Counted from the stretch's first letter, positions 43,551 through 53,743 are shown. The stretch is 64,000 bases of DNA from UBA6244 sp963676875 (GCA_963676875.1 OY781436.1:3100001-3164000); one strand, 5' to 3'. The notes: a model not told the origin generated them from the sequence alone. A program made the numbers and translations.

Positions 43551-44728
43551 TTAATGGTACACAAATTCTCCGTAAGGTGAAGCAATGGTTAATTGTTTTT
43601 TGCCGGATGCTTCCACATGACCAACCACCCGGGCTTCGATGCCAAATGACAGGGAGATTTGCATCAGCTTTTCAGCGATTTGCTCAGGCACATACAATTC
43701 CATCCGGTGACCCATGTTGAATACCTTGTACATCTCCTTCCAATCAGTTCCCGATTGTTGCTGAATCATCTCAAAAAGAGGCGGGGTGGGGAAGAGGTTA
43801 TTTTTTATTACGTGATGTTGGTCGATAAAATGCAGCACTTTGGTTTGTGCGCCTCCACTGCAGTGAATCATGCCATGAATTTGAGCACGATATTCGTTTA
43901 GGATGGCTTTAATTACAGGGGCGTAGGTTCGGGTGGGCGACAACACCAACTGACCCACGTTGATGCCCTCAATGGCACTGGGGTCGGTGAGCTTGAGCTG
44001 CCCTGAATACACCAAATGCTCAGGGATTTGGGTGTCGAAGCTTTCGGGATATTTTTCAGCCAGACAATGACCAAACACGTCGTGACGGGCTGAAGTGAGT
44101 CCGTTGCTTCCCATGCCTCCGTTGTAGCTGTTTTCGTAGGTAGCCTTCCCGAATGAGGCAAGCCCTACAATCACATCTCCCGGTTGAATATGGTTTTCAA
44201 TAATGTTTTTACGTAAAGTGCGGGCCGTTACTGTGGTGTCAACTATCACGGTTCTCACCAGATCGCCCACGTCGGCTGTTTCGCCTCCGGTGAGGTGCAT
44301 GTTCACACCCAACCGGCGCATGTTTTCCAGAAAGCTTCCGTGCCATTGATCAGGGCAGCAATCACTTCTCCCGGAATCAGGTTTTTGTTGCGCCCGATGG
44401 TTGACGAAAGCAGGATGTCGTCTGTAATGCCCACGCACAGCAGGTCGTCGGTATTCATCACGATGCTGTCCTGTGCAATGCCGGCCCACACACTCAAATC
44501 GCCGGTTTCTTTCCAATACAGGTAGGCCAGTGATGATTTGGTGCCGGCGCCGTCGGCATGCATCACGTTACAATAATCGGGATCGCGGCCAAGCAGGTCG
44601 GGAATCACTTTGCAAAAAGCGTTGGGATACAGACCTTTGTCGAGATTTTTAATGGCGGCATGCACGTCTTCCTTGGAGGCCGACACGCCCCGCTGCATAT
44701 ATCTTGATTCTTCGTTGGTGGCGGTCAT
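43551..44728 (-). pseudogene. purM: Phosphoribosylformylglycinamidine cyclo-ligase with frameshift
   Basis: Two overlapping frames together make one PurM (AIR synthase), which closes the imidazole ring of purines. The N-terminal part (44728 to about 44331) contains HADGAGTKSSLAYLY and MNTDDLLCVGI. The C-terminal part continues as FLENMRRLGVNMHLTGGETADVGDLVRT and reaches the normal end. The frames join if one base is restored at 44330/44331, where CCAGAAAGC should probably read CCAGGAAAGC. Because PurM is normally essential for purine synthesis, a sequencing error is the leading explanation unless a second copy exists. It is 17 bases downstream of the PorE-like gene. Confidence 0.85.
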
Positions 44729-44745
44729 AGGCGTTGGTTACCGGA

Positions 44746-47220
44746 TTATTCTTCGATGGTTAACTTATGGGTAGTGGTATCGAAGGTATATTTTCCAAAT
44801 CGTTTCATCAGACTTTCGCCAAACACCAAATCGAGTTTCAGTTTGTAGGTTACTTTCAATTGAACATCCTGGATGGTGACATTGGCAATGGTCAGTTCTT
44901 TGATGTTGATGATGGCTCGGTCGGCAATGGTGTTGTTGGCCAGTACCTTTTCGGGATCGCCTTCAAAATCTTCCTTGCTGATGGCACCCCACTTGAGCAA
45001 TTCCATGGCTTTGTCGAGGGAAATCATGGGGTCGGAACCTTTGTCGTAGGCAAATTGTTCGTTGTAGCCTGCAATGATGCATGTTGACAGGTAGGTTCCT
45101 GTTCCGGGTTGTTCGGTAAACAGAACGGCATTGTCGTCGGGGTTCAGCACAATGTTCACATCGGCCACATCCAGGTTCGACTCACCCCGTGGAACATAAT
45201 CCCGACGAAGCACCCTGAATTCCGACCGGCGGTTGAGTTGATGTGCAGCTTCTTTTTCGGCATTGGAACTCAATGAGTTGATGTATTCATCATTGAGTAC
45301 GGTACCTTCTTTAAACAGAAATCCATCTCTGATCACGTCTTTTTTCAGCGTAAGCGGTACCCTTTCGCCATAGCCTTTGGCTACCAAACGATAGGGGTCG
45401 ATGCCGCGTATAATCAGGTAATCTACAACAGATTGTGCCCTTCGTTGCGAGAGGATGTCGTTGCGTTCGTCGCTGTCGCGGGTATCGGTATGCGAAGCCA
45501 GCTCGATCACCAGATTGGGGTTGTCGCGCAGGGTTTGAACCAGCCCTTGCAGTGAGTCTTCGTATTGGGGTTTCAAATCCCATTTGGCCAGATCGTACAG
45601 AATTTCAGGCAACTGGATGGGTTCGGAAGGAATGGGTTGGAGCATGAAATTTTTCTCAAAATCTTTACTGAACTCAACACCCACGGTGGTGAACGAACCC
45701 TTTGAGTTGAAGTAGTTGGGCTTGGTAACAACCACTTCGTAGGTGGTGTTGGGCTCGAGTTGGCTTTTACCAAAGGAGTAGAAACCCTGATCGTTGGTGC
45801 GGGTAGCTACAGATGAACCGGTTGATCCCACCAGTTGCACGTAGGCATCTTCCACAAACATGAGGGTACGATCGTCTTTTACCACGCCCGACAGGGTAAA
45901 TTCCAGGGGTGGTTCGATGAAATACCACAGGTCTTCCATTCCGCGCCCCCCTTTGCGTGTGGAGCTCAGGAAACCATATTCATCGGTGGGATGAAAGGTG
46001 ATGCCAAAGTCGTCGGAGGTAGAGTTCATGGGATATTTCAGGTTGCGGGGTGGGCCCCAGTTTCCTGCCGTGTCGATGGTGGACACAAAAATATCCAGAC
46101 CGCCCATGCCCCCATGCCCATCGCTGGCGAAGTAGAGGGTGGTGTCGTTGCGCAGAAATGGAAATACCTCATCGCCCGGGGTGTTGATGACGTCGCCCAG
46201 GTTAAGCGGACGACCAAAACCTTCCCCTTTGGAGTCGCGCAAAGCTACCCAGATGTCTTTCCCTCCCATGCCTCCACGGCGGTCGGCTGAGAAGTAAAGG
46301 ATGAGTTCACTTTCGCTGATGGTAGGTTGTCCGATGGTGGAAAGGGTGTCGATGCCTGCTATTTCCACCATTTCAGGTTTACTCCAGTTACGACCACTAC
46401 GGCTCGATTTGTAAATCTGACAGCCCGATTCTATTTTATCCTTGTTCGGACACAGGGTAAAATACATGGCGTTGAATTTGGAATTAAAAGTGGCGGCACC
46501 TTCATTGGATTTGGTGTTTACTGTTTCCGAAGCATCCAGTGGCACGGGTGTCGACCACTCCTCCTTACGGTCCATTTTTGTAACAAACAGGTCGCTGAAA
46601 TTTTGTCCGGTCCACTTGTCTGTATCTTTCCCCTGAGCCCCTTCGCGGGTGGAGGTAAAGGCTATTTCGTTGTAGTTGTCGCTGGTATAAGCCGGAGCAA
46701 AGTCAGCTTCACGTGAATTGATGGCTTTAATGTTAGTTACTTCATATTTAGAGGGGTTGTTCATCCATTCTTCCACCAGCGCAGTTGTTTCCACGCCACG
46801 CTTTCCACGTGGGTCGTCGGGTACTCTTTCAGCGTATGCCTGATATTGTTCAATGGCATCAGCAAAATCACCGTTTATTTTTAACGCATCGGCATAGTGA
46901 AGTAAGATTTCAGGATTTTTTTTGTCGTACTCATTTCTAACCAATCGTTTATAACTCATTTCGGCACGCTTGAAATTTCCTGTAAGTCGGTAACATTCTG
47001 CCAGTTGAGCTGTTATCCTGTTTTTTTCTTCTTTATTCTTTTTTACTTTTGTGTATGCTTTTTTGTATTTGTCGATGGCCAGCGAATACTGTTGTTTTTC
47101 AAAGGCTTCGTCGGCAGATTTGGCCGGATTGCGTTGAGCACTCATCGCCAATGGAAATGCCACCAACAGTAAAAGAAAAGCAAAACCGTTTAAGTATTTG
47201 TTTGTGTGTGCCATAGTCAT
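44746..47220 (-). CDS. PorE-like TPR/PD40/OmpA protein with retropepsin-like tail
   Basis: 824 residues with a signal peptide (cleavage near SAQ, residue 28). TPR units at about 35-140 (AIDKYKKAYTK, FADAIEQYQAYAERVP) precede a PD40/WD40-like propeller at about 160-430 (repeats with YFSADRRGGMGGKDIW, YFASDGHGGMGGLDI). A carboxypeptidase-regulatory domain (about 435-520) and an OmpA-like peptidoglycan-binding domain (LASHTDTRDSDERNDILSQRRA, about 565-680) follow. This is the order of PorE, the T9SS cell-wall tether. The last 135 residues resemble a retropepsin fold with DKG where a catalytic DTG would be. It is co-directional with tatA and secDF. Confidence 0.88.
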   Translation of the reverse strand: MTMAHTNKYLNGFAFLLLLVAFPLAMSAQRNPAKSADEAFEKQQYSLAIDKYKKAYTKVKKNKEEKNRITAQLAECYRLTGNFKRAEMSYKRLVRNEYDKKNPEILLHYADALKINGDFADAIEQYQAYAERVPDDPRGKRGVETTALVEEWMNNPSKYEVTNIKAINSREADFAPAYTSDNYNEIAFTSTREGAQGKDTDKWTGQNFSDLFVTKMDRKEEWSTPVPLDASETVNTKSNEGAATFNSKFNAMYFTLCPNKDKIESGCQIYKSSRSGRNWSKPEMVEIAGIDTLSTIGQPTISESELILYFSADRRGGMGGKDIWVALRDSKGEGFGRPLNLGDVINTPGDEVFPFLRNDTTLYFASDGHGGMGGLDIFVSTIDTAGNWGPPRNLKYPMNSTSDDFGITFHPTDEYGFLSSTRKGGRGMEDLWYFIEPPLEFTLSGVVKDDRTLMFVEDAYVQLVGSTGSSVATRTNDQGFYSFGKSQLEPNTTYEVVVTKPNYFNSKGSFTTVGVEFSKDFEKNFMLQPIPSEPIQLPEILYDLAKWDLKPQYEDSLQGLVQTLRDNPNLVIELASHTDTRDSDERNDILSQRRAQSVVDYLIIRGIDPYRLVAKGYGERVPLTLKKDVIRDGFLFKEGTVLNDEYINSLSSNAEKEAAHQLNRRSEFRVLRRDYVPRGESNLDVADVNIVLNPDDNAVLFTEQPGTGTYLSTCIIAGYNEQFAYDKGSDPMISLDKAMELLKWGAISKEDFEGDPEKVLANNTIADRAIINIKELTIANVTIQDVQLKVTYKLKLDLVFGESLMKRFGKYTFDTTTHKLTIEE

Positions 47221-47254
47221 CTATTCGTTATTCATTAACGCAATCATTATAAAA

Positions 47255-47521
47255 TTATTGGACATCTTTTTTTTCTTCCAATTCATCGACTTCAATTTCC
47301 TGAGATTTTTTGTATTCTGACAATCGTTTTTCCCTGTCCTGACGGGTGGCTTCCCGATTTATTTCAGTTTTAATATCCTCGGAAGCACGTTTCACTTCAT
47401 TGATAAACTTCCCCAAACCGCGCGCAATTTCAGGAATTTTACCTGGTCCGAAAACCAGAATGATGGCGAGAATCACCAAAAATATTTCTCCTGATCCAAG
47501 ATCAAAAAATAATAGTGTCAA
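47255..47521 (-). CDS. tatA: Twin-arginine translocase subunit TatA/E
   Basis: 88 residues: one membrane helix (GSGEIFLVILAIILVFGP) and an amphipathic helix with the hallmark FGPGKIPEIARGLGKFINEVK, then a charged tail. It forms the Tat pore with TatC, encoded elsewhere. The frame could start at 47590, but 47554-47588 is a rho-independent terminator of secDF, so translation must start after it. The TTG at 47521 gives the normal TatA length; this choice is inferred. The next gene downstream is the PorE-like gene, 34 bases away. Confidence 0.85.
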   Translation of the reverse strand: MTLLFFDLGSGEIFLVILAIILVFGPGKIPEIARGLGKFINEVKRASEDIKTEINREATRQDREKRLSEYKKSQEIEVDELEEKKDVQ

Positions 47522-47553
47522 TTGAGGTCGATTTAGTAGTGCCAGCAAAATTA

Positions 47554-47588
47554 CAAAAAAAAGTCCCGCTGCAACCGCAGCGGGACTC
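47554..47588 (-). terminator. Terminator of secDF
   Basis: On the minus strand, AGTCCCGCTG and CAGCGGGACT form a perfect 10-bp stem with a 6-base loop, followed by eight T residues. It lies 21 bases past the secDF stop and inside the nominal upstream extension of tatA. Confidence 0.92.
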
Positions 47589-47608
47589 AAGGAATATCTG
47601 TTGGAAAA

Positions 47609-50600
47609 TTATTTTTTTCCTTTTTTGGCGTTTTCGGCTTTCAGCTTCATTTCGCGTTCCTCTTTGTCTCCTCCCAAAAGGTCGTAGGCAATGGGGCTAG
47701 CGGTAAATACAGAGGAGTATGTACCCACCAAAATACCAATCAACAAAGCGAAAATGAATCCGCGAATTACTTCACCACCAAAGATGAAAATCACCAGCAA
47801 TACAACGATGGTTGTTCCGGAGGTGTTCATGGTACGTGCCAATGTACTGTTCAAACCTTCGTTCATGTTGCGCAGGATGGTGTGTTTGGGGAAAAGTCTG
47901 GTGTTTTCACGAATACGGTCGAAAATAATTACCGTATCGTTGATGGAGTATCCGATGATGGTCAGGATGGCCGCGATAAACGACTGGTCAACTTCCATGC
48001 TAAAGGGTAAAAATCCGTAGAAAATAGAGAACATACCCATGGTGATGATGGTATCATGGAACAAAGCAGCCACACCTGCTACCCCATATTGCCAGCGTTT
48101 GAAGCGGATGGCGATATAGATAAAGATGATAATAAGTGCAAAGAAAATGGCCAGATAAGCTTTGTTACGAATGTCGTAAGCAATGGTTGGTCCAATTTTT
48201 TGTGAGCTAAGGATACCCAGCAGTTTGTTTTCTCCTTCAGTATCCGAAGAAAAGTCAACATAACTAATGTCGGTTGAGTACAAACCTTTAAGCCCATCAT
48301 AGAGTTTGTTTTGGATAATACCATCTACTTCGGGACCATCTTCTTCAATCAGGTATTTTGTGGTAACCTTAATCTGTGAGTTGGCTCCAAAGGTTTTGAT
48401 TTCAGGAACCATGTTGTCAAACTGAGCGGTCAGTTCGGCACGTGCTTTCTCAGCATCCACATCTTGGTCGAATCTGATCACAAAGGTACGTCCACCTGTA
48501 AAGTCGATACCGTAGTTCAAGCCTTTAAATGCCAATGAAGCAATACTAACAATGATTAACAAACCCGAAATGATATATGCAGTTTTACGACTCTGTATAA
48601 ATTTGAAGTTGGCATTGGCCAATACGTTAGCAGTTGTTTTGGTAGAGAAGTTTACCGTTTTGTTGGTACGTTCCATCCACATGAAAATCAAACGTGAGAT
48701 GAAAATGGCGGTAAACAAGGATGACAAAATACCGATGATGAGGGTGGTGGCAAATCCTTGAACAGGACCTGTTCCAAATACGTACAGTACGATACCTGTC
48801 AACAAGGTGGTGACGTTACCGTCGATAATGGCTGAGTAGGCGTTTGAATAACCATCGGTAATGGCTAGACGCATACCCTTACCTGCCCTGATTTCTTCCT
48901 TAATACGTTCGTAGATAATTACGTTGGCATCCACCGCCATACCGAGGGTAAGCACAATACCTGCCATACCGGGGAGGGTGAGTACAGCTCCCAGAGAAGC
49001 CAGAATACCGAAGAGGAAGAAAATATTGGTTACCAGAGCCAAACTGGCCACCATACCGGCACGGTTGTAATACACAATCATGTAAACCAACACCAGAATA
49101 AAGGCCAGGATAAAGGAGTTCATACCTGACTTTACAGCTTCACGTCCCAAAGAAGGTCCAACAACAGCTTCTTCCACAATGTGTGCTGCTGCAGGAAGCT
49201 TACCAGCTTTCAGGATATTGGCAAGGTCTTGCGCTTCATTCAGATCCATGCTTCCACCTGAAATGGTGGAACGTCCATTGGGAATCTCACCATTAACAAC
49301 GGGATATGAATAAACATAGTTGTCGAGCACGATGGCGATTTGTTTTCCAATGCTTTCGCCGGTGAGTCTTTTCCAAACTTTGGCGCCTTGTCCGTTCATT
49401 TGCATGTCAACGTTGATACGTCCGTTTTGGTCGTAATCCTGACGTGCGTCGTCGATAACATCACCACCCAAAGCGGCACTTCCGTCACGATAGCTGGCTT
49501 TTAATGCAACCAGTTCGAGATAGTCCGGGGTACTTGGATCTGGTTTTACGGTCCAGGCCAGTTTCATGTCGCGTGGGAAAATATCGTTCACCTTTTTCAA
49601 CATGGCGTTGATACGGGCGGTGTCTTTGATGGCAGCAATACCTACGCGGGCGGTGGCACCGGGAGACATTCTTCCTGATTCGTCCTGAAAATAGGAGGGT
49701 TGCAGGTAGGCATACAAAGGATATTTTTTAGCGTAATCTTTAAAGTCCATGTCGGAACCGGCAGCGGTGGTGTCCGATTCGATTTGATCCAACAGTTTGT
49801 TGGTAGCGTTTTCGGTGGTGTCGAGTGAAGCCAGTTCATTTTCAAGTTTCGTGTCATCACCAGTTGTGGTGGCGATTTCCTCAGAAATTACTTTTTCTTC
49901 GTTTTTAGTAGAGTCAGCAATAGTTTCCTCTTCTAACACCTCGGCGGTTTTAAGCTGAGCATTGGCTTCATCGAAATAAGTGTAGAGATCACTGAAGTTA
50001 TAGGTTTCCCAGAATTCGAGCTTGGCAGTACCTTGCAGCAGCTTTCTCACACGGTTGGGGTCTTTGATACCGGGAAGTTCGATGAGGATTCTTCCGGCAG
50101 TTGCCAAACGTTGGATATTGGGCTGAGCTACACCAAAACGGTCGATACGTGTACGCAGAATCTGGTACGAACGATCGATGGCGTCGTTGGCTTCGCTATT
50201 GATCACTTTCAGCACTTCTTCGTTGGTTGAGCTTGTTGTAATGCCCTTGTCTTTGAATTCGTATAGGAATATAGATGCCAAACGAGCGTTGGGATCTACT
50301 TCGTTGAAAGCTTCACCAAACAGGGTGACAAACCCACTGGTACTGTTTTTTTGCTTTTCGTGAGCCAGCTTCATGGCTTGTTGGAAAACAGGATCCTGGC
50401 TATTGCCGGATAGAGCTTTCACAATGTCACCCACTGATACTTCAAGTACCACGTTCATACCACCTTTAAGGTCTAGACCCAGGTTGATTTCCCTCTCTTT
50501 GGCTTGCTTATAGGTGTATTGATCGATGAGGATGTTGTACACAACCACATTGTCAATACTGTCAAGATAGTAGTCTTCTCTGGCTTTTGAAATGGAATCC

Positions 50601-50788
50601 AATAAGATGGTTTCAAGAACCTCGTTTCCGGCGGCAAGCTGTTTTGCTGTTTGCAATGCCACTTCACTTTGTGCATATGCTTTGGCCTTTTTTTCAACAC
50701 GCATGGTGACGAAAGTAAAGCTCAATTGATATAAACACACCAGGGCAAACGCAATGGCAAAAAATTTGATAGCTCCTCTGTTCTGCAT
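47609..50788 (-). CDS. secDF: Fused protein-export membrane protein SecDF
   Basis: 1059 residues; a single SecD-SecF chain is usual in Bacteroidota. The SecD start carries LGLDLKGGMNVVLEV (about residue 100); its large periplasmic P1 domain (about 120-520, with GRILIELPGIKDPNRVRKLL) has a longer acidic insertion than Escherichia coli SecD. SecD helices follow near 545-730. SecF begins near 755 with GIDFTGGRTFVIRF and ends in YSINDTVIIFDRIREN. It uses the proton gradient to help release and fold exported proteins. A perfect TTG-N20-TATTTTTG promoter lies 45 bases upstream, and a strong terminator follows. Confidence 0.96.
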   Translation of the reverse strand: MQNRGAIKFFAIAFALVCLYQLSFTFVTMRVEKKAKAYAQSEVALQTAKQLAAGNEVLETILLDSISKAREDYYLDSIDNVVVYNILIDQYTYKQAKEREINLGLDLKGGMNVVLEVSVGDIVKALSGNSQDPVFQQAMKLAHEKQKNSTSGFVTLFGEAFNEVDPNARLASIFLYEFKDKGITTSSTNEEVLKVINSEANDAIDRSYQILRTRIDRFGVAQPNIQRLATAGRILIELPGIKDPNRVRKLLQGTAKLEFWETYNFSDLYTYFDEANAQLKTAEVLEEETIADSTKNEEKVISEEIATTTGDDTKLENELASLDTTENATNKLLDQIESDTTAAGSDMDFKDYAKKYPLYAYLQPSYFQDESGRMSPGATARVGIAAIKDTARINAMLKKVNDIFPRDMKLAWTVKPDPSTPDYLELVALKASYRDGSAALGGDVIDDARQDYDQNGRINVDMQMNGQGAKVWKRLTGESIGKQIAIVLDNYVYSYPVVNGEIPNGRSTISGGSMDLNEAQDLANILKAGKLPAAAHIVEEAVVGPSLGREAVKSGMNSFILAFILVLVYMIVYYNRAGMVASLALVTNIFFLFGILASLGAVLTLPGMAGIVLTLGMAVDANVIIYERIKEEIRAGKGMRLAITDGYSNAYSAIIDGNVTTLLTGIVLYVFGTGPVQGFATTLIIGILSSLFTAIFISRLIFMWMERTNKTVNFSTKTTANVLANANFKFIQSRKTAYIISGLLIIVSIASLAFKGLNYGIDFTGGRTFVIRFDQDVDAEKARAELTAQFDNMVPEIKTFGANSQIKVTTKYLIEEDGPEVDGIIQNKLYDGLKGLYSTDISYVDFSSDTEGENKLLGILSSQKIGPTIAYDIRNKAYLAIFFALIIIFIYIAIRFKRWQYGVAGVAALFHDTIITMGMFSIFYGFLPFSMEVDQSFIAAILTIIGYSINDTVIIFDRIRENTRLFPKHTILRNMNEGLNSTLARTMNTSGTTIVVLLVIFIFGGEVIRGFIFALLIGILVGTYSSVFTASPIAYDLLGGDKEEREMKLKAENAKKGKK

Positions 50789-50832
50789 TTGAGATTAATT
50801 ATTAATGATTTTACTTCATTTTTTTGAGGCTG

Positions 50833-50863
50833 CAAAAATAGTATAATATTTGAGAATTAACAA
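50833..50863 (-). promoter_or_regulatory. secDF promoter
   Basis: On the minus strand, TTG (50863-50861) is followed by 20 bases and TATTTTTG (50840-50833), an almost ideal Bacteroidota -33/-7 pair. Transcription should start about 38 bases before the secDF ATG. Confidence 0.7.
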
Positions 50864-50945
50864 TTTTGCCTGCATTTAATAAGGTGCTCATGTACTTAGT
50901 GATTTTCAGGACTTAAAAACTGATCATAAAAGTGCTTTTTTTTCT

Positions 50946-51147
50946 AGATCAATGGATCAATGGGATCAGTGGGATCAGTGGGATCAATGGATCAATGGGA
51001 TCAGTGGGATCAGTGGGATCAATGGGATCAGTGGGATCAGTGGGATCAATGGATCAATGGGATCAATGGGATCAGTGGGATCAGTGGGATCAATGGGATC
51101 AGTGGGATCAGTGGGATCAGTGGGATCAATGGGATTAATGGATCAAT
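50946..51147. repeat. GATC-rich 8/9-bp minisatellite
   Basis: About 23 head-to-tail units of GGGATCAGT, GGGATCAAT or the 8-base GGATCAAT; almost every unit contains GATC. The order of the three forms repeats in blocks (two GGGATCAGT, then GGGATCAAT, with 8-base units at intervals). All frames stay open in parts only because the unit is 9 bases, so DQW- and GSM-rich ORFs here are not genes. It sits next to the inverted palindromic repeat block. Confidence 0.9.
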
Positions 51148-51500
<353 letters not shown>

Positions 51501-51508
51501 CACTCCAG

Positions 51509-52819
51509 CTACTTCGCTACCAGCCACTGCCACATGGTCTTGTATGTAATCTTCTTTCCGTACATCAGGATACCGGTTCGGTAGATTTTGCCGGCCATCC
51601 AGGTGCTTGTTACAAATCCTGCTGTGAGCAGTCCCATGGAAAGCAAAAGTTCCCAGATGGGCACGCCGAATGGAATACGCATCATCATAGTGATGGGGGA
51701 GGTGAGTGGTATCATCGACATCCAAAAGGCCAGCGGACTGTCCGGTTGATTGACGATGACCCCTGACATGGCCACGGCAAAAATCAAGGGTATGGATACC
51801 GGGAACATAAATTGCTGGGTGTCGGCGTCGTTGTCCACAGCGCCTCCGATGGCGGCAAATAAGGAGGAATACATCAGATATCCACCGAGGAAATAAAATA
51901 TAAATCCGAAAATCATCACCGAAAGGTTGATGCTGCCCAGGATGTCGTTCACCATGGCCACGGGATTCATCTGTCCACCCTGATTCATCTGACTCAGCAT
52001 TTCCTGTTGGTTGCCCATCATTTGCATGGCGGATGTATCACCACTCATGAGGGCCACCTGAGCCACGCCCACTATCACCAGAGTAAGAATAATCCACAGC
52101 ATGAACTGGGTGAGTCCTACCATTGCTATCCCGATGATTTTACCCATCATCAACTGGAAGGGTTTTACCGACGAAATAATAACCTCCACAATGCGGTTTG
52201 ATTTCTCTTCGATGACACCTTTAAGTACCTGAGCACCAAACATGAATATAAAGAAGTAAATCATGATGCCGGCGAAAATGCTCAGCCCCACTTCCACTTC
52301 GGTATTGCTTTTTTTCTCGATTCCACCTTCATCTACCTTGATATTCACCAGATTTATTTCCACCTTGGACGATTTGATTATCTCCGGGTCGATGCCTGAG
52401 GCCATGAGTTTTTTGTTTTCCACAATTTGTTTCATCACCGTTTTGATGTAACTGGTGACGTTAAGTCCGGGCTGTTTGCTCGAAAACAGTTCAGCGTTTA
52501 CGGGGATGTTGAGTTCGGGTCGTGGTATATATAGAAGCAGATCGCCCTGATTTAGTGCGCTGTCTTTTTCAGCTTCAAAGTTATCGAAAACATAATAAAA
52601 AGTGATGTTGTCTTCGTTTTTAAATTTTTCGAAAAACCAGCCGGTTTCATCGAGTACGGCAATACGTTTTTCGGTAGCTTCGCTCCAGTTGGCCAAAAAG
52701 GCAGGCAATATAATCATGGCAGCCATCAGGATGGGACCCACGATGGTCATGATGACAAACGATTTCTTTTTAACCCTGGTCAGGTATTCGCGTGATATGA
52801 TGAGGGAAATTTTGTTCAT
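51509..52819 (-). CDS. ABC-2 type exporter permease (NatB-like)
   Basis: 436 residues. A first membrane helix (SFVIMTIVGPILMAAMIIL, residues 21-39) is followed by a large extracytoplasmic domain (about 45-185) and five or six helices (IYFFIFMFGAQVLKGVIEEKS, FGFIFYFLGGYLMYSSLFAAIGG). This is the ABC-2/NatB layout. The start overlaps the ATPase stop by 4 bases (ATGA), so the two genes are coupled. Substrate unknown; Na+ or a drug is usual for relatives. Confidence 0.9.
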   Translation of the reverse strand: MNKISLIISREYLTRVKKKSFVIMTIVGPILMAAMIILPAFLANWSEATEKRIAVLDETGWFFEKFKNEDNITFYYVFDNFEAEKDSALNQGDLLLYIPRPELNIPVNAELFSSKQPGLNVTSYIKTVMKQIVENKKLMASGIDPEIIKSSKVEINLVNIKVDEGGIEKKSNTEVEVGLSIFAGIMIYFFIFMFGAQVLKGVIEEKSNRIVEVIISSVKPFQLMMGKIIGIAMVGLTQFMLWIILTLVIVGVAQVALMSGDTSAMQMMGNQQEMLSQMNQGGQMNPVAMVNDILGSINLSVMIFGFIFYFLGGYLMYSSLFAAIGGAVDNDADTQQFMFPVSIPLIFAVAMSGVIVNQPDSPLAFWMSMIPLTSPITMMMRIPFGVPIWELLLSMGLLTAGFVTSTWMAGKIYRTGILMYGKKITYKTMWQWLVAK

Positions 52820-53739
52820 AGCCCGGTGTTATTTGATTCCACTTCGTGAATGAAAATATCGTTGAGCGAAGGGAGCATTTCGTTAAATCTAACGACCTCT
52901 GCTTGTTGGATTACCTGTTGTAGCAACATGTTAGAACTGGCCTGATCGTTCAATTTAATTTCGGCCAACCGGTGGTTTTGCCCTGTGTTGCCCGGATGTT
53001 TCACTTCACATAGATCGTTGGGTAGTAAAAGTGGTTTTGATGCATGATATTCAAGCTCATAAGTATGTGTTTTGTAGCGTTGTTTTACTTCGTGGATGTC
53101 GCCTGAAAGAATGTTTTTACTCTTGTTAATTAAGGTAATACGGTCGCAGATTTCTTCTACTGAAGCCATGTTGTGGGTCGAAAATATCACTGTGGAGCCT
53201 TGTTCGCGCAAATTGAGTATTTCAGCTTTCAACAAATTGACATTGATGGGGTCGAAGCCGCTGAAAGGTTCGTCGAAGATGAGCAATTTAGGTTCGTGGA
53301 GTACAGTGACGATGAACTGTATTTTTTGTTGCATCCCTTTGGACAATTCCTCTACTTTTTTGTCCCACCAGGCGCCGATTTCGAATTTCTCGAACCAGCT
53401 TTTTAGTTTTAAAGTAGCGTCATGTTTCGACATTCCTTTGAGTCGTGCCAAATACACCGCCTGTTCGCCCACTTTCATTTTTTTATATAACCCGCGTTCT
53501 TCGGGGAGATATCCAATATAAGCTGTGTCGGCAGGTTTCATAGGTTTGCCGTTGAGCAGAATTTCTCCGCTGTCTTTTACGGCAATCATGTTAACAATAC
53601 GAATGAGGGTGGTTTTCCCGGCTCCATTGGGACCCAAGAGCCCAAAAATGGATTTTTCGGGCACCTCAATGGTTACATCATCCAATGCCACATGCTTTCC
53701 AAAACTTTTTGATACGTGAAGGGCTTGCAGGGTCATCAT
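52816..53739 (-). CDS. ABC transporter ATP-binding protein
   Basis: 307 residues. Walker A GPNGAGKTT (residues 37-45), signature LSKGMQQKIQ (near 136), Walker B LLIFDEPFSGFDPI (near 155-168) and an H-loop in IFSTHN are complete. The C-terminal 85 residues are the extra domain common in NatA-like ATPases. It powers the permease encoded immediately downstream and starts 4 bases after the dnaJ stop, so it may be expressed with the heat-shock genes. Confidence 0.95.
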   Translation of the reverse strand: MMTLQALHVSKSFGKHVALDDVTIEVPEKSIFGLLGPNGAGKTTLIRIVNMIAVKDSGEILLNGKPMKPADTAYIGYLPEERGLYKKMKVGEQAVYLARLKGMSKHDATLKLKSWFEKFEIGAWWDKKVEELSKGMQQKIQFIVTVLHEPKLLIFDEPFSGFDPINVNLLKAEILNLREQGSTVIFSTHNMASVEEICDRITLINKSKNILSGDIHEVKQRYKTHTYELEYHASKPLLLPNDLCEVKHPGNTGQNHRLAEIKLNDQASSNMLLQQVIQQAEVVRFNEMLPSLNDIFIHEVESNNTGL

Positions 53740-53743
53740 AGGC

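Noticed and set aside
44330..44331. Programmed ribosomal frameshift in purM
   Set aside because: No slippery heptamer, stop-codon context or strong downstream structure; a one-base omission is simpler.
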